Positions 9,247-21,890 are shown, numbered from the stretch's first letter. The stretch: 64,000 bases of DNA from Candidatus Blautia faecigallinarum (GCA_019116385.1 DXBU01000155.1:1-64000); one strand, 5' to 3'. Numbers and translations are program-made. Notes: generated from the letters alone by a model not told the origin.

Positions 9247-9315
9247 TCATGTGCTTTTTAATGTCTTCGATCTGTATTTTCTTAGTTTTTTCTTTTGTAG
9301 AAAGGCACGCTGCAT
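9247..9315 (-). CDS. Putative small basic leader ORF (22 aa)
   Basis: RBS-like GGACGGAG then MQRAFLQKKKLRKYRSKTLKST*; its TGA overlaps an ATG (9250) in frame with the Rpn-like gene. Confidence 0.3.
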   Translation of the reverse strand: MQRAFLQKKKLRKYRSKTLKST

Positions 9316-9329
9316 TTTCTCCGTCCTTT

Positions 9330-9372
9330 CTGCCTGTATATATAGTTTAACAGGGATACGATAAAATATCCA
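9330..9372 (-). promoter_or_regulatory. Promoter cassette near-identical to 13973-14015
   Basis: Reverse complement TGGATATTTTATCGTATCCCTGTTAAACTATATATACAGGCAG matches 13973-14015 at 39/43 positions. Confidence 0.65.
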
Positions 9373-9555
9373 GGAAAACCTTTGCCATATTCCATTTTGA
9401 ATGTTGGCAGGGGATTGAAGAAATGCCGATAATTTGCTATTGTTTACGTATATAAAAATCATCAGCATTACCCATGAAGATATGTATTTAATCCGTATCA
9501 TTTTAAATACCAGCCGTGAGACCCACCGCTGCAGCACGAAAGAAGGTACCCCTAT

Positions 9556-11289
9556 ATGCAAGAACTAAGCCTCCTTTACCCCGGCAGGGAACTGCCCCAA
9601 TACCGCCTCCTTCCCGAAGACACGGCCCATGACCTGTCTGTGGATCACTTTTGCGCCCTCTTGACCCAGATGGAACCGGAACGGAAAATGCTCAAAAGCA
9701 TCCTCACCCACATCACCGGCGATGAGCAGGTGGTCCGGTACCGGACGGACGTCTTTGAGGATGTGCTTCATAATCCGGCCCTCAGGGAAACCTTGCGGTC
9801 TCTTCTGGACCGGGTGGATTTTCTGAAAACCTACGGAAGCTTTGGGAAAGAATCCGATGCCTCGGGCATCTGGGAACTGGTGCACCGCCTGGATGAAATG
9901 CACGAATATATCCAGTGCGTCCAGGAAATCTATCACTGCCTGAACGGGAACGAGATCCATTCGGAAGGCTTCCGCGCCCTGAAGGAATATGTGCGGAGGA
10001 TCTATGAAGACGCAGGCTTTGAAGAACTGAAAAAGGACATCGACGCCTTAAGGCTGGACGCTTCCAAGGTGAAAAGCATCACCTTGGGGATCAATCTGAA
10101 TGAACGGTACGAGCCTTCTGAGGTGGGGATCGTATCCATTAATAATAAAGCCTTTACAAAATCCGGCATTGTGGCGAATTTCTGTGATTTTCTGACCCAC
10201 AGGGACGAGATCCAGAAAGGGAATGAATGGAAGGAACAATACACCTTCCGTACACCGGGCCGGGAGATGCAGGAGGAGGGAAATCTGGGAAATGCCCCGG
10301 CGGCAATGCTTCCGGGAATGCAGGGGCTTCTGGCCCGGGGCGCCTCATCCCAGGGAATGGCGGACGTCTCCAATGATGAGCAGAGCAAAGACGCTACCCA
10401 TATTCTGGACCGTGCCATCACCTCCATGCTGACACGGCTTACCAGAAAGTTGAAGCAGATCCTTTCCCGCCATGTGGCGGTGAGCACCTCCACCATATCC
10501 GCCCTCCTTCCGGAGCTTTTATATTATATCTACTGGGCAGAGTATGTGGAAAAGCTGCAGAAAGCAGGCTTTGCCATGGCAAAACCGGAGCTTCTTCCGG
10601 GAGAGAAAAGAGAAATGCACGCCAAAGGGCTTTATAACCTGAAGCTGGCCCAGTCCATGATGAAAAAAGGAGAAGCCGCCGGGGAGATCGTGGGAAATGA
10701 CCTGGATTTTGACGCGGACCATAGGCTTTATATCCTTACCGGGGCAAACCGGGGCGGAAAAACGACGATCACCCAGGCCGTGGGTATCGCCTTTCTTCTT
10801 GCCCAGGGCGGGATCTATGTTCCGGCGGGCTCCTTTTCCTTCAGCCCGGTGGATAATATTTTTACCCATTATCCCGCAGATGAAAATAAGACCATGGACC
10901 TGGGCAGACTGGGAGAGGAATCCAAACGGTTCCGGGAGATCTTTTTGGAAGCAACCTCCAGGAGCCTGCTCCTTTTAAACGAGTCCTTTTCCACTACATC
11001 CTTTGAGGAAGGATTCTTTATTGCCCGGGATGTGGTGCGTGTCCTGCTGCGGCTGGGCGTGCGCACGATCTTTAATACCCATATGCACAAGCTTGCCAGA
11101 GAAGTGGAGGAGCTGAACAAAGAAGCAGGGGAGAGCAAGGCGGCCAGCCTGATCACAGAGACAAAAGAGGGCAGGCGTTCTTACCGGATCCGGGTGGCGC
11201 CCCCGGAAGGGCTGTCCTACGCACAGGATATCGCGGAAAAATACGGAGTTACCTATGAAATGCTGAAGCAGGCGAAAAAGGGTATATAG
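9556..11289 (+). CDS. MutS-like (domain V) ATPase
   Basis: ILTGANRGGKTTITQAVGIAFLLAQGGIYVPA, LGRLGEESKRFREIF, LLLLNESFSTTSFEEG, FNTHMHKLA: MutS core-like ATPase motifs. Confidence 0.85.
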   Translation: MQELSLLYPGRELPQYRLLPEDTAHDLSVDHFCALLTQMEPERKMLKSILTHITGDEQVVRYRTDVFEDVLHNPALRETLRSLLDRVDFLKTYGSFGKESDASGIWELVHRLDEMHEYIQCVQEIYHCLNGNEIHSEGFRALKEYVRRIYEDAGFEELKKDIDALRLDASKVKSITLGINLNERYEPSEVGIVSINNKAFTKSGIVANFCDFLTHRDEIQKGNEWKEQYTFRTPGREMQEEGNLGNAPAAMLPGMQGLLARGASSQGMADVSNDEQSKDATHILDRAITSMLTRLTRKLKQILSRHVAVSTSTISALLPELLYYIYWAEYVEKLQKAGFAMAKPELLPGEKREMHAKGLYNLKLAQSMMKKGEAAGEIVGNDLDFDADHRLYILTGANRGGKTTITQAVGIAFLLAQGGIYVPAGSFSFSPVDNIFTHYPADENKTMDLGRLGEESKRFREIFLEATSRSLLLLNESFSTTSFEEGFFIARDVVRVLLRLGVRTIFNTHMHKLAREVEELNKEAGESKAASLITETKEGRRSYRIRVAPPEGLSYAQDIAEKYGVTYEMLKQAKKGI

Positions 11290-11302
11290 GAAGAGATTTT
11301 TC

Positions 11303-11380
11303 TTGACTTTCCCGGGGTATCGGGTTATCATTTTCTATATTGCAATGACGTTTTAGCAGAGTAAAATGCGGCATTGCAAT
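11303..11380 (+). promoter_or_regulatory. Promoter plus inverted repeat at predicted transcript 5' end
   Basis: TTGACT-17 nt-TATCAT (11303-11331) followed by ATTGCAATG (11339-11347)...CATTGCAAT (11372-11380). Confidence 0.6.
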
Positions 11381-11453
11381 TTTCATCATAGGGAGGTTTC
11401 TGAGATTTTTGAAGGATAGAGATTTCAGAAGAGAGAAAAAGGAGGAGAAGACA

Positions 11454-12296
11454 ATGAAACACAATACATGGAAAAAAGCTACCGTGATCCTGGCAGCAGC
11501 AGGTCTGAGCGCGGCAATGCCGGCGACAGCCGTTATGGCCGAAGAAGGAAAAACCTTAAAGGTAGCTATGGAATGCAGCTATGCGCCTTATAACTGGACC
11601 CAGCCGGATGATTCCAACGGTGCGGTGCAGATTTCCGGAAGTTCTGATTACGCATATGGCTATGACGTCATGATGGCAAAACATATCTGTGAAGAGCTGG
11701 GCTATGATCTGGAGATCGTAAAGCTTGACTGGGATTCCCTGGTACCGGCTGTACAGTCCGGCACAGTGGACTGCGTGATCGCAGGACAGTCCATTACTTC
11801 CGAGCGCCAGCAGATGGTGGACTTTACAGAGCCTTATTATTATGCATCGATCATAACCCTTGTAAAGAGCGACAGTGATTATGCGGAAGCCGCAAGTGTG
11901 GAGGATCTGTCCGGAGTTACCTGTACTTCCCAGCAGAACACCATCTGGTATGATTCCTGTCTGCCCCAGATCCCGGATGCAGATATCCTGCCTGCACAGG
12001 AGAGCGCTCCTGCTATGCTGGTAGCGCTGGATTCCGGCGTATGTGACGCGGTAGTTACCGATATGCCTACCGGAATGGCGGCCTGTGAAGCCTATCCGGA
12101 TCTGAAGCTTCTGGATTTCTCCGGAACAGACGGCGCTTTTGAGGTATCAGACGAAGATATCAATATCGGGATCTCCGTACAGAAGGGAAATACGGAGCTT
12201 GTGGACGCTTTGAACAGCGTGCTGGAAAATATGACAGAAGAGGACTTTACAGAGATGATGGATGAAGCGATCTCCGTACAGCCCCTTGCAAACTAA
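11454..12296 (+). CDS. Polar amino-acid ABC transporter substrate-binding protein
   Basis: Signal peptide ending VMAEE, SBP_bac_3 pattern LKVAMECSYAPYNW...GYDVMMAKHICEELG. Confidence 0.9.
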   Translation: MKHNTWKKATVILAAAGLSAAMPATAVMAEEGKTLKVAMECSYAPYNWTQPDDSNGAVQISGSSDYAYGYDVMMAKHICEELGYDLEIVKLDWDSLVPAVQSGTVDCVIAGQSITSERQQMVDFTEPYYYASIITLVKSDSDYAEAASVEDLSGVTCTSQQNTIWYDSCLPQIPDADILPAQESAPAMLVALDSGVCDAVVTDMPTGMAACEAYPDLKLLDFSGTDGAFEVSDEDINIGISVQKGNTELVDALNSVLENMTEEDFTEMMDEAISVQPLAN

Positions 12297-12316
12297 GATG
12301 GGAAGGAGGAGCAGTC

Positions 12317-13114
12317 ATGCTTCCTGAGAGCTTTTGGGGCAGAATCCTGTATCTGCTGGAGCAATATGGCCCTTCTTTCTTAAAGGGTGCCGGAAATACC
12401 ATGATCATTGCCATCGTGGGAACCTTTTTCGGCTGTGTGATCGGATTTGCCGTGGGGATCGTGCAGACCATCCCCACAGATAAAAGAGACTCTGCGGTTA
12501 AGAGAGGACTGGTAGGAATCCTGAAATTTATCATGGCCTGCTATGTGGAGTTTTTCAGAGGCACGCCCATGATGGCCCAGGCCATGTTTATCTTTTTTGG
12601 AAGCTCCTATCTTTTCGGTATAAACATGTCCATGTGGTTCGCTGCGTTTTTCATTGTATCCATCAATACCGGCGCGTACATGGCAGAGACCGTGAGGGGC
12701 GGTATCCTTTCTGTGGATGACGGACAGACAGAGGCCGCCATGGCTATCGGTATGACCCATGTGCAGACTATGGTGAATGTGATCCTTCCCCAGGCGTTGC
12801 GCAACATCATGCCCCAGATCGGCAACAACCTGATCATCAATATCAAGGATACCTGCGTTCTTTCCATTATCGGCATCGTGGAGCTGTTTTACACCACAAA
12901 AGGTGTGGCAGGAGCGTTTTATACATATTTTGAGGCGTTCTCCATCGCCATGGTGATCTATTTTATCATGACATTTGCATGCTCCCGGCTGCTGCGTCTT
13001 CTGGAGCGCAGGATGGACGGACCGGACAATTATGACCTGGCGACTACGGATACCCTGACTCATACAAGCGGGATGTATTCCTACAGTAAGAAGAAGGGAG
13101 AGGATCAGAGATGA
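12317..13114 (+). CDS. Amino-acid ABC transporter permease
   Basis: [58 protein letters not shown]. Confidence 0.92.
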   Translation: MLPESFWGRILYLLEQYGPSFLKGAGNTMIIAIVGTFFGCVIGFAVGIVQTIPTDKRDSAVKRGLVGILKFIMACYVEFFRGTPMMAQAMFIFFGSSYLFGINMSMWFAAFFIVSINTGAYMAETVRGGILSVDDGQTEAAMAIGMTHVQTMVNVILPQALRNIMPQIGNNLIINIKDTCVLSIIGIVELFYTTKGVAGAFYTYFEAFSIAMVIYFIMTFACSRLLRLLERRMDGPDNYDLATTDTLTHTSGMYSYSKKKGEDQR

Positions 13115-13851
13115 GTGAGCAGATTCTGGAAGTAAAGCATCTGGAAAAAAGCTTTGGTAAAAATCAGGTGCTGCGGGATATCGATTTTTCTGTGGCAAAA
13201 GGGGATGTCACCTGTATCATCGGCCCTTCCGGTTCCGGGAAATCCACCCTTCTCCGCTGCCTGAATATGCTGGAGACACCCACCGGCGGCGAGATCAACT
13301 ACCACGGCCGGGATATCACAGACCGGAATGTAAATGTGCCGGAATACCGCTCCAAGGTGGGCATGGTGTTCCAGAACTTTAATCTCTTTAATAATATGAC
13401 AGCGCTGGAGAACTGTACGGTCGGACAGGAAAAGGTATTAAAACGCGATAAAAAAGAAGCGGAAAAGAAAGCCATGTATTATCTGGAAAAGGTAGGAATG
13501 GCTCCTTACATCAACGCAAAACCCAAACAGCTTTCCGGCGGGCAGAAGCAGAGGGTAGCCATTGCCAGGGCCCTTGCCATGGAACCGGAGCTCCTGCTGT
13601 TTGACGAGCCTACTTCCGCTCTGGATCCCCAGATGGTGGGAGAGGTGCTGGAGGTTATGAGAAGCCTGGCACAGGAAGGCCTTACCATGATCATTGTGAC
13701 CCATGAGATGGCCTTTGCCAGAGACGTGTCCAAGCGCGTGATCTTTATGACAAATGGAGTGATCGTAGAGGACGGCACACCGGAACAGATCTTTGAGAAA
13801 CCGGAGAATGACCTGACCAAAGATTTCCTCAGCCGTTTCCGCAACTCCTGA
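13111..13851 (+). CDS. Amino-acid ABC transporter ATP-binding protein (GlnQ-type)
   Basis: [46 protein letters not shown]. Confidence 0.95.
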   Translation: MSEQILEVKHLEKSFGKNQVLRDIDFSVAKGDVTCIIGPSGSGKSTLLRCLNMLETPTGGEINYHGRDITDRNVNVPEYRSKVGMVFQNFNLFNNMTALENCTVGQEKVLKRDKKEAEKKAMYYLEKVGMAPYINAKPKQLSGGQKQRVAIARALAMEPELLLFDEPTSALDPQMVGEVLEVMRSLAQEGLTMIIVTHEMAFARDVSKRVIFMTNGVIVEDGTPEQIFEKPENDLTKDFLSRFRNS

Positions 13852-13908
13852 TGAAGGTGTGTAAGCAAAAAGTCTGATAAAGGCTTCAATACTAATAAAA
13901 ACAAGAAA

Positions 13909-13958
13909 ACAGCCATTCTGATTTAAGTTTCCTTAAGCTGCAGAATGGCTGCTTTTTA
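13909..13958 (+). terminator. Intrinsic terminator
   Basis: cAGCCATTCTG ... CAGAATGGCTgcttttta. Confidence 0.8.
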
Positions 13959-13972
13959 TCGGAAATCTTTTC

Positions 13973-14015
13973 TGGAAATTTTACAGTATCCCTGTTAAAC
14001 TATTTATACAGGCAG
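13973..14015 (+). promoter_or_regulatory. Promoter cassette shared with 9330-9372
   Basis: TGGAAATTTTACAGTATCCCTGTTAAACTATTTATACAGGCAG, containing CCTGT-N12-ACAGG inverted repeat (13991-14012). Confidence 0.65.
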
Positions 14016-14049
14016 GAGGGAAAAAAGCAGTAAAAAACGGAGGAATACA

Positions 14050-15087
14050 ATGAAAGTACAGGAACTAAGACAGCTTTTAGCCGATGCAGACCGGAAGCTT
14101 ATGGAAAAGGCTTTTGTGGAAAGCTACAAACAGTTTCCCAAAGCGAAGAAGGAAGAAATCGATTTCATGATACAGGAAATCCTGAAAGGAGAGGACGTTA
14201 AAAAAACGGAAAAGGATGCCCTGCCGGATTTCCAGGCTCTTGAAGGAGAGATCACAGAATTTATAGAAAACGCCTATGCGCAGAATTATCTGGTTCCTAA
14301 CCGGAGCGTCCCCAAAAGTAAACGGTCAAAATGGCGGTTCCTTGTAAAAGATTACATAAAGAAACTGGAAAAAGTACCATTGGAAAGCGAATACTACGAC
14401 ACTGCGGTAAAGCTTTTGACAGATATATACAAACTGATGTGTGACAGCTGTAATACCTATTATTTTTCGTCAGACGATCCCTTCCGGTCGATCGGATGGA
14501 GTCAGCCGGACCTGTACGCATTGGTGGCAATAAAGACATTTGCCTGCGGGTATTCCCGGGAGAAAATAGCCGCAATGATCCTTTTGGCAGCTACCGGAGG
14601 AATAAGCAGAGAGGATCTGCCTGTGATGCAGGAGGCGGTTCTCATACGTGAACTGAAGACGGCAGATGTAAAATATATGGCCATTGAAGAGGCGAAATCC
14701 TTTGTCGCTAAATGCGGTGAACAATTACAGAAAGAAAAAAAATACAGCCATACCGAATTTTATCTGAGAGAAAACATCAATAATCTTTGCGATCTTATTT
14801 TGCTTTTGGAAATTTCCCTGTCCGAACCGGAGGAAGGTTTGAGCTATTACTTTAGCAAGTGCCAGGAAAAAGATAAAGAAATTGTTCTGTACAAAGCTTT
14901 ATGGCTGGTCCCGTGGGCAGACGGGGATGACAAGTTATGGCTGGATATTTATCGTTATGGATTGAAGAAAAAGATCCAGCCAAGGGACTCTTTAAAAAAA
15001 GAATATCAAAAACGTCTGGAGTCATACGAAACAAAGCGCAGGAATGATACTGCATCTATGGGGAGCGATCAGAAGAGAGTTTTTTAG
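14050..15087 (+). CDS. Hypothetical protein (345 aa)
   Basis: Intact ORF MKVQELRQLLADADRKLMEKAFVESYKQFPKAKKEE... with RBS; family not recognised. Confidence 0.7.
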   Translation: MKVQELRQLLADADRKLMEKAFVESYKQFPKAKKEEIDFMIQEILKGEDVKKTEKDALPDFQALEGEITEFIENAYAQNYLVPNRSVPKSKRSKWRFLVKDYIKKLEKVPLESEYYDTAVKLLTDIYKLMCDSCNTYYFSSDDPFRSIGWSQPDLYALVAIKTFACGYSREKIAAMILLAATGGISREDLPVMQEAVLIRELKTADVKYMAIEEAKSFVAKCGEQLQKEKKYSHTEFYLRENINNLCDLILLLEISLSEPEEGLSYYFSKCQEKDKEIVLYKALWLVPWADGDDKLWLDIYRYGLKKKIQPRDSLKKEYQKRLESYETKRRNDTASMGSDQKRVF

Positions 15088-15273
15088 AAGTATTTTGCCT
15101 TCGGCATCGTGATCCCTCTTACAAAGAATTCCATCATTACCGTGCTGGTCATTCAGTTTTTCTTCAAATGGAACGACCTTTTGTATTCCATGACTTTTGT
15201 AAGCAGTACGGAATTAAAAACCATACAGACGGGACTTTTATATTTTACCATAGAGTTTGGCCCCAAAAACTGA
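15088..15273 (+). pseudogene. Internal remnant of a MalG-type carbohydrate ABC permease
   Basis: Translation KYFAFGIVIPLTKNSIITVLVIQFFFKWNDLLYSMTFVSSTELKTIQTGLLYFTIEFGPKN*; typical sugar permease (EAA-loop region), truncated on both sides, no start. Confidence 0.8.
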
Positions 15274-15289
15274 AAACAAGGAGGAAAAC

Positions 15290-16549
15290 ATGCTGGAACA
15301 AAAATATTTAGACTATGAAAAATCTATAAGAAAATTTGTAAAGGACAATGTGGAAAATGTATTAAAGGAGCCAAGAGAATTTATCCATTATCCTTTTATC
15401 GATCCGGGCTCCATTTATGACGGGAATGTGTGGGACTGGGACACCTTCTGGTCTGTGTATGGCCTTCTGGGAATGATGGAGGAGTTTGACCAGGAAACCC
15501 AGGAGAGGATCCTGGTCCATGCCAAGGGAAATGTATATAATTTCTTCGACCATCAGCTTGAGGATGGCTATATCCCTATGATGATCGAGGCATTTAAGTG
15601 GCCGGAGCCGTATCTGAATATGAAACATAAGGAAGGGATCCTTATGAACATGCATAAACCTTTCCTTTGCCAGCAGATCTGCCTGATCAGCAATTACATA
15701 AAGGACTTTTCCTGGATGGAAGAACAGTATCCCAAGCTTCTGAAATACTTTGCATGCTACGACAAAAACTATTATTTTGATAGCTGCGGCCTGTATGTCT
15801 GGTGCGACGATATCATGATCGGCATGGACAATGATCCGGCAACTTTTGGCCGCCCGAAATTCTCTACAGCCAATATTTTCCTGAACAGCTTTATGGTGGA
15901 GGAAATGCGCTGTATGGCGGAAATTTCCAGGGCATTAAATAAGGATGAGATCGCCGCAGAATTTATGGACAAACGGGAAAATCTGATCCAGGCGGTCCAG
16001 GCGGAATGCTGGGACAAGCGGGATAAGTTTTTCTACTCCGCCGATGTGGATGTAAAGACCAGAAAGTTTGACTGGTTCCATGAAGGACTGGGGGTATTCT
16101 GGAAGACACTTCCGATTAAAATCCGTGTATGGTCAGGGTTTATCCCTATGCTGGAAGGCTTTGCTACAGAGGATGAGGCGAAATCGCTTGTGGAACACTG
16201 GAAAGATGAGAGTACCTTCAACAGCCCCTATGGCATTACCACTCTGGCAAAAGATGAAAAAATGTTTGACCTTTCTGTCACCAACAATCCTTCCAACTGG
16301 CTGGGGCCGATCTGGCTGGTAGCAAATTACGTGGTATTTAAGGGATTTCTCAATTACGGATTCCGGGAAGAGGCCGAAGAGATGTGCAGAAGAACCCTGT
16401 TGCTTCTGGGACGGGACCTGGAAGAAACGGGAAGCCTGCATGAATACTACGATCCGTTTACCGGCCGTCCGATCATGAACGGGGGCTTTATCAACTGGAA
16501 TATTCTGGCGGTTAATATGGTAGGAGATCTTAATGAGAAAAAGGATTGA
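15290..16549 (+). CDS. MGH1-like / GH63-type (alpha,alpha)-barrel glycoside hydrolase
   Basis: GNVWDWDTFWSVYGLLGM, NPSNWLGPIWLVANYVVFKGFLNYG, GSLHEYYDPFTGRPIMNGGFINWN; start ATG 15290 with gaggaaaac RBS. Confidence 0.75.
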   Translation: MLEQKYLDYEKSIRKFVKDNVENVLKEPREFIHYPFIDPGSIYDGNVWDWDTFWSVYGLLGMMEEFDQETQERILVHAKGNVYNFFDHQLEDGYIPMMIEAFKWPEPYLNMKHKEGILMNMHKPFLCQQICLISNYIKDFSWMEEQYPKLLKYFACYDKNYYFDSCGLYVWCDDIMIGMDNDPATFGRPKFSTANIFLNSFMVEEMRCMAEISRALNKDEIAAEFMDKRENLIQAVQAECWDKRDKFFYSADVDVKTRKFDWFHEGLGVFWKTLPIKIRVWSGFIPMLEGFATEDEAKSLVEHWKDESTFNSPYGITTLAKDEKMFDLSVTNNPSNWLGPIWLVANYVVFKGFLNYGFREEAEEMCRRTLLLLGRDLEETGSLHEYYDPFTGRPIMNGGFINWNILAVNMVGDLNEKKD

Positions 16550-16615
16550 AAATCCGGTGCTCACCGGCTTTCCCGTAATCTACTCCTGTTTTGTCATGGT
16601 AAAGTCTGAAAATAG

Positions 16616-19806
<3,191 letters not shown>

Positions 19807-19906
19807 AATAAAACGATACTGTATATCCGGCGGAGATGCTCTGGCACCCGTTATTCGACAAAACTTGTCATTGCATTTTGTTCCTTTTTCTTTTACAATG
19901 TGAATT

Positions 19907-19954
19907 ATCATCAACTGCCTGAGCGTTTCGGAGATGGCGGAGGCAGTTGATGAT
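19907..19954. repeat. Inverted repeat (14-bp perfect arms)
   Basis: ATCATCAACTGCCT ... AGGCAGTTGATGAT, 20-nt loop, no U-tract. Confidence 0.8.
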
Positions 19955-20381
19955 TTGTCAGATTCCGGGCAGATTTTTATGTTTAGCAGCAGCCACTTTT
20001 AGGGCGCAGCGTTTCTATCAGGCAATGAAGCTGTTTTGAGAGGTTATCTGATTTGTTTTGCGGAATCTGTTTCTGGTCTTTTGCAGTTATGCAGTCTTTA
20101 TATCTAACAAATTATTTCCCTAAGTTATCTTTTATATTATAAGCGGAAAATGTTGTCTGTTAGAACAAAATTTGCTATATTTTCCCTCCTTCTTTACAAT
20201 TCGGACATAGCCGGTATTCTGCCGAATACCATTTTTTGATACACAAAGTAGTATATAAATGGTAAAATAGTAGATGCAATACGGCAACGATAGTAAATGG
20301 CGTATTTAGAATGGAATAACAGGCTTTGCGTATGGCGGGGTATAATATAACGAGAACTAATACAATAGAGAGGTGATCGGT

Positions 20382-21539
20382 ATGGCAATCAAGTCGATTG
20401 ATATTTTAAATGTTTTAATATTCCAGAGACAGAGGAGAAAAAACAACGGGAACTGTATGAGTGGAAAAATACCGAACGGCGATAGTATTTCAGATGGGTT
20501 TCACCTGGATTTCTGCGATGGTATCAATGTTATTATCGGAGAAAATGGCGTAGGGAAAACCAGTTTATTGAAAATGATCTATGCTGCCGCCCAGTGGTCT
20601 ATAGAAAAAACCAATCCTGGAAAAACAAAGAATTTATTGCAGTTTTTTTCCAACGCAATTTCTGATAATGAAGCATTAAAAAACAGTGATTACAAAAATG
20701 GATATTGTTATTACAGGGTATCGGACGGCACACATAAATTTGAGTATAGCTTGTCACATAAGGGGTTGTTTGACTTGGGCGAATGGTCAGGATTAAATAT
20801 TCATTCTGTGTTTATCCCGACAACGGAAATGCTGTCACATTCCAAGGGATTTCTGGCATTATATGAAAAATACAATATGCCTTTTGATGGGACACAGGTA
20901 GATATTATCGTCAATGCTTCTCTGCCCGAAACGAGAGAAATACCGAAAAGTATGAAAGGTGTTTTGAAAAAGATCAGCAATGCGATCGACGGTGAAGTTA
21001 TTTTGGAAAATGATAGTTTCTATATTGTAAAATCAGATGGAAGGAAAGTGGATTTTTCCTTAGAGGCAGAGGGACTTCGTAAATTAGGACTAATTTGGAA
21101 ACTGATCAGAAACGGACTGTTGGAAAAAGGTACTGTTTTATTGTGGGATGAACCGGAAGCAAATTTAAATCCGGAATTATATCCGCTGGTGGTTGATATA
21201 TTGCTGGAACTGCAAAAAAACGGAGTACAGATGTTTATTGCGACACATAGTTATAATTTCGCAAAATATCTGGAAATTAAAAGAGAAAAAAAAGAGGATG
21301 TTTTGTTCCATAATCTGTATAAGGCATCATCAGAAATGCCGGAGGCGTTAGGGGAAGTATTCCAAGACGTAAATCATCGCTCGGATGAGATATACAGTCA
21401 GTCTGCGTATACAATGGAAGAGTTGGATCCGAATTTTATTTTGAGGGCAGACAGTAAATTATTGGATGCGGCTTATGAAAAATCTGTGGAGGAATTAGAG
21501 GCTCGGATTGCAAAAAGGGATAAACAAAATGACGAATAA
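20382..21539 (+). CDS. AAA-family (ABC/OLD-like) ATPase
   Basis: DGINVIIGENGVGKTSLLKMIYAA Walker A; GTVLLWDEPEANLNPELYPLVVDILLEL Walker B; FIATHSYNFAKYLE; N-terminus looks atypical. Confidence 0.8.
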   Translation: MAIKSIDILNVLIFQRQRRKNNGNCMSGKIPNGDSISDGFHLDFCDGINVIIGENGVGKTSLLKMIYAAAQWSIEKTNPGKTKNLLQFFSNAISDNEALKNSDYKNGYCYYRVSDGTHKFEYSLSHKGLFDLGEWSGLNIHSVFIPTTEMLSHSKGFLALYEKYNMPFDGTQVDIIVNASLPETREIPKSMKGVLKKISNAIDGEVILENDSFYIVKSDGRKVDFSLEAEGLRKLGLIWKLIRNGLLEKGTVLLWDEPEANLNPELYPLVVDILLELQKNGVQMFIATHSYNFAKYLEIKREKKEDVLFHNLYKASSEMPEALGEVFQDVNHRSDEIYSQSAYTMEELDPNFILRADSKLLDAAYEKSVEELEARIAKRDKQNDE

Positions 21540-21830
21540 AATTATTATGGATACGAATGTTGCTGCAAAGGCGGCAACTCCCGTACAAGAATGTAAAGAG
21601 GAAGAGTTGGATCTCCAGAAAGAACAAAAGAATTTGACTCCAGCGACCGGAAGTTTATCGCTTTGGCGAGAACGCATTTAGAACATCCTCCGATCATTGA
21701 GGCTGCAGATGGAAAGTGGCTGGGTTATAAAGATGTATTTAAAGAATATGGAGTACATATTGAGTTTTTGGATATAGAATATGCGGAAATGATGTATGCT
21801 CGAAAAATATTAAATAAAAGCGGTCATACA
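21529..21830 (+). pseudogene. Degenerate PIN-domain-like protein overlapping the AAA gene
   Basis: MTNKIIMDTNVAAKAATPVQECKEEELDLQK... (21529-21681), then in another frame DSSDRKFIALARTHLEHPPIIEAADGKWLGYKDVFKEYGVHIEFLDIEYAE; middle of domain missing and frame broken. Confidence 0.7.
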
Positions 21831-21842
21831 ATATCCTTGGGC

Positions 21843-21890
21843 TCTCCCAGGGACATACAGAGGGATTCTCCCAAAGACGTACAGAGGGAA
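21843..21890. repeat. Two tandem 24-bp units
   Basis: TCTCCCAGGGACATACAGAGGGAT / TCTCCCAAAGACGTACAGAGGGAA. Confidence 0.85.
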
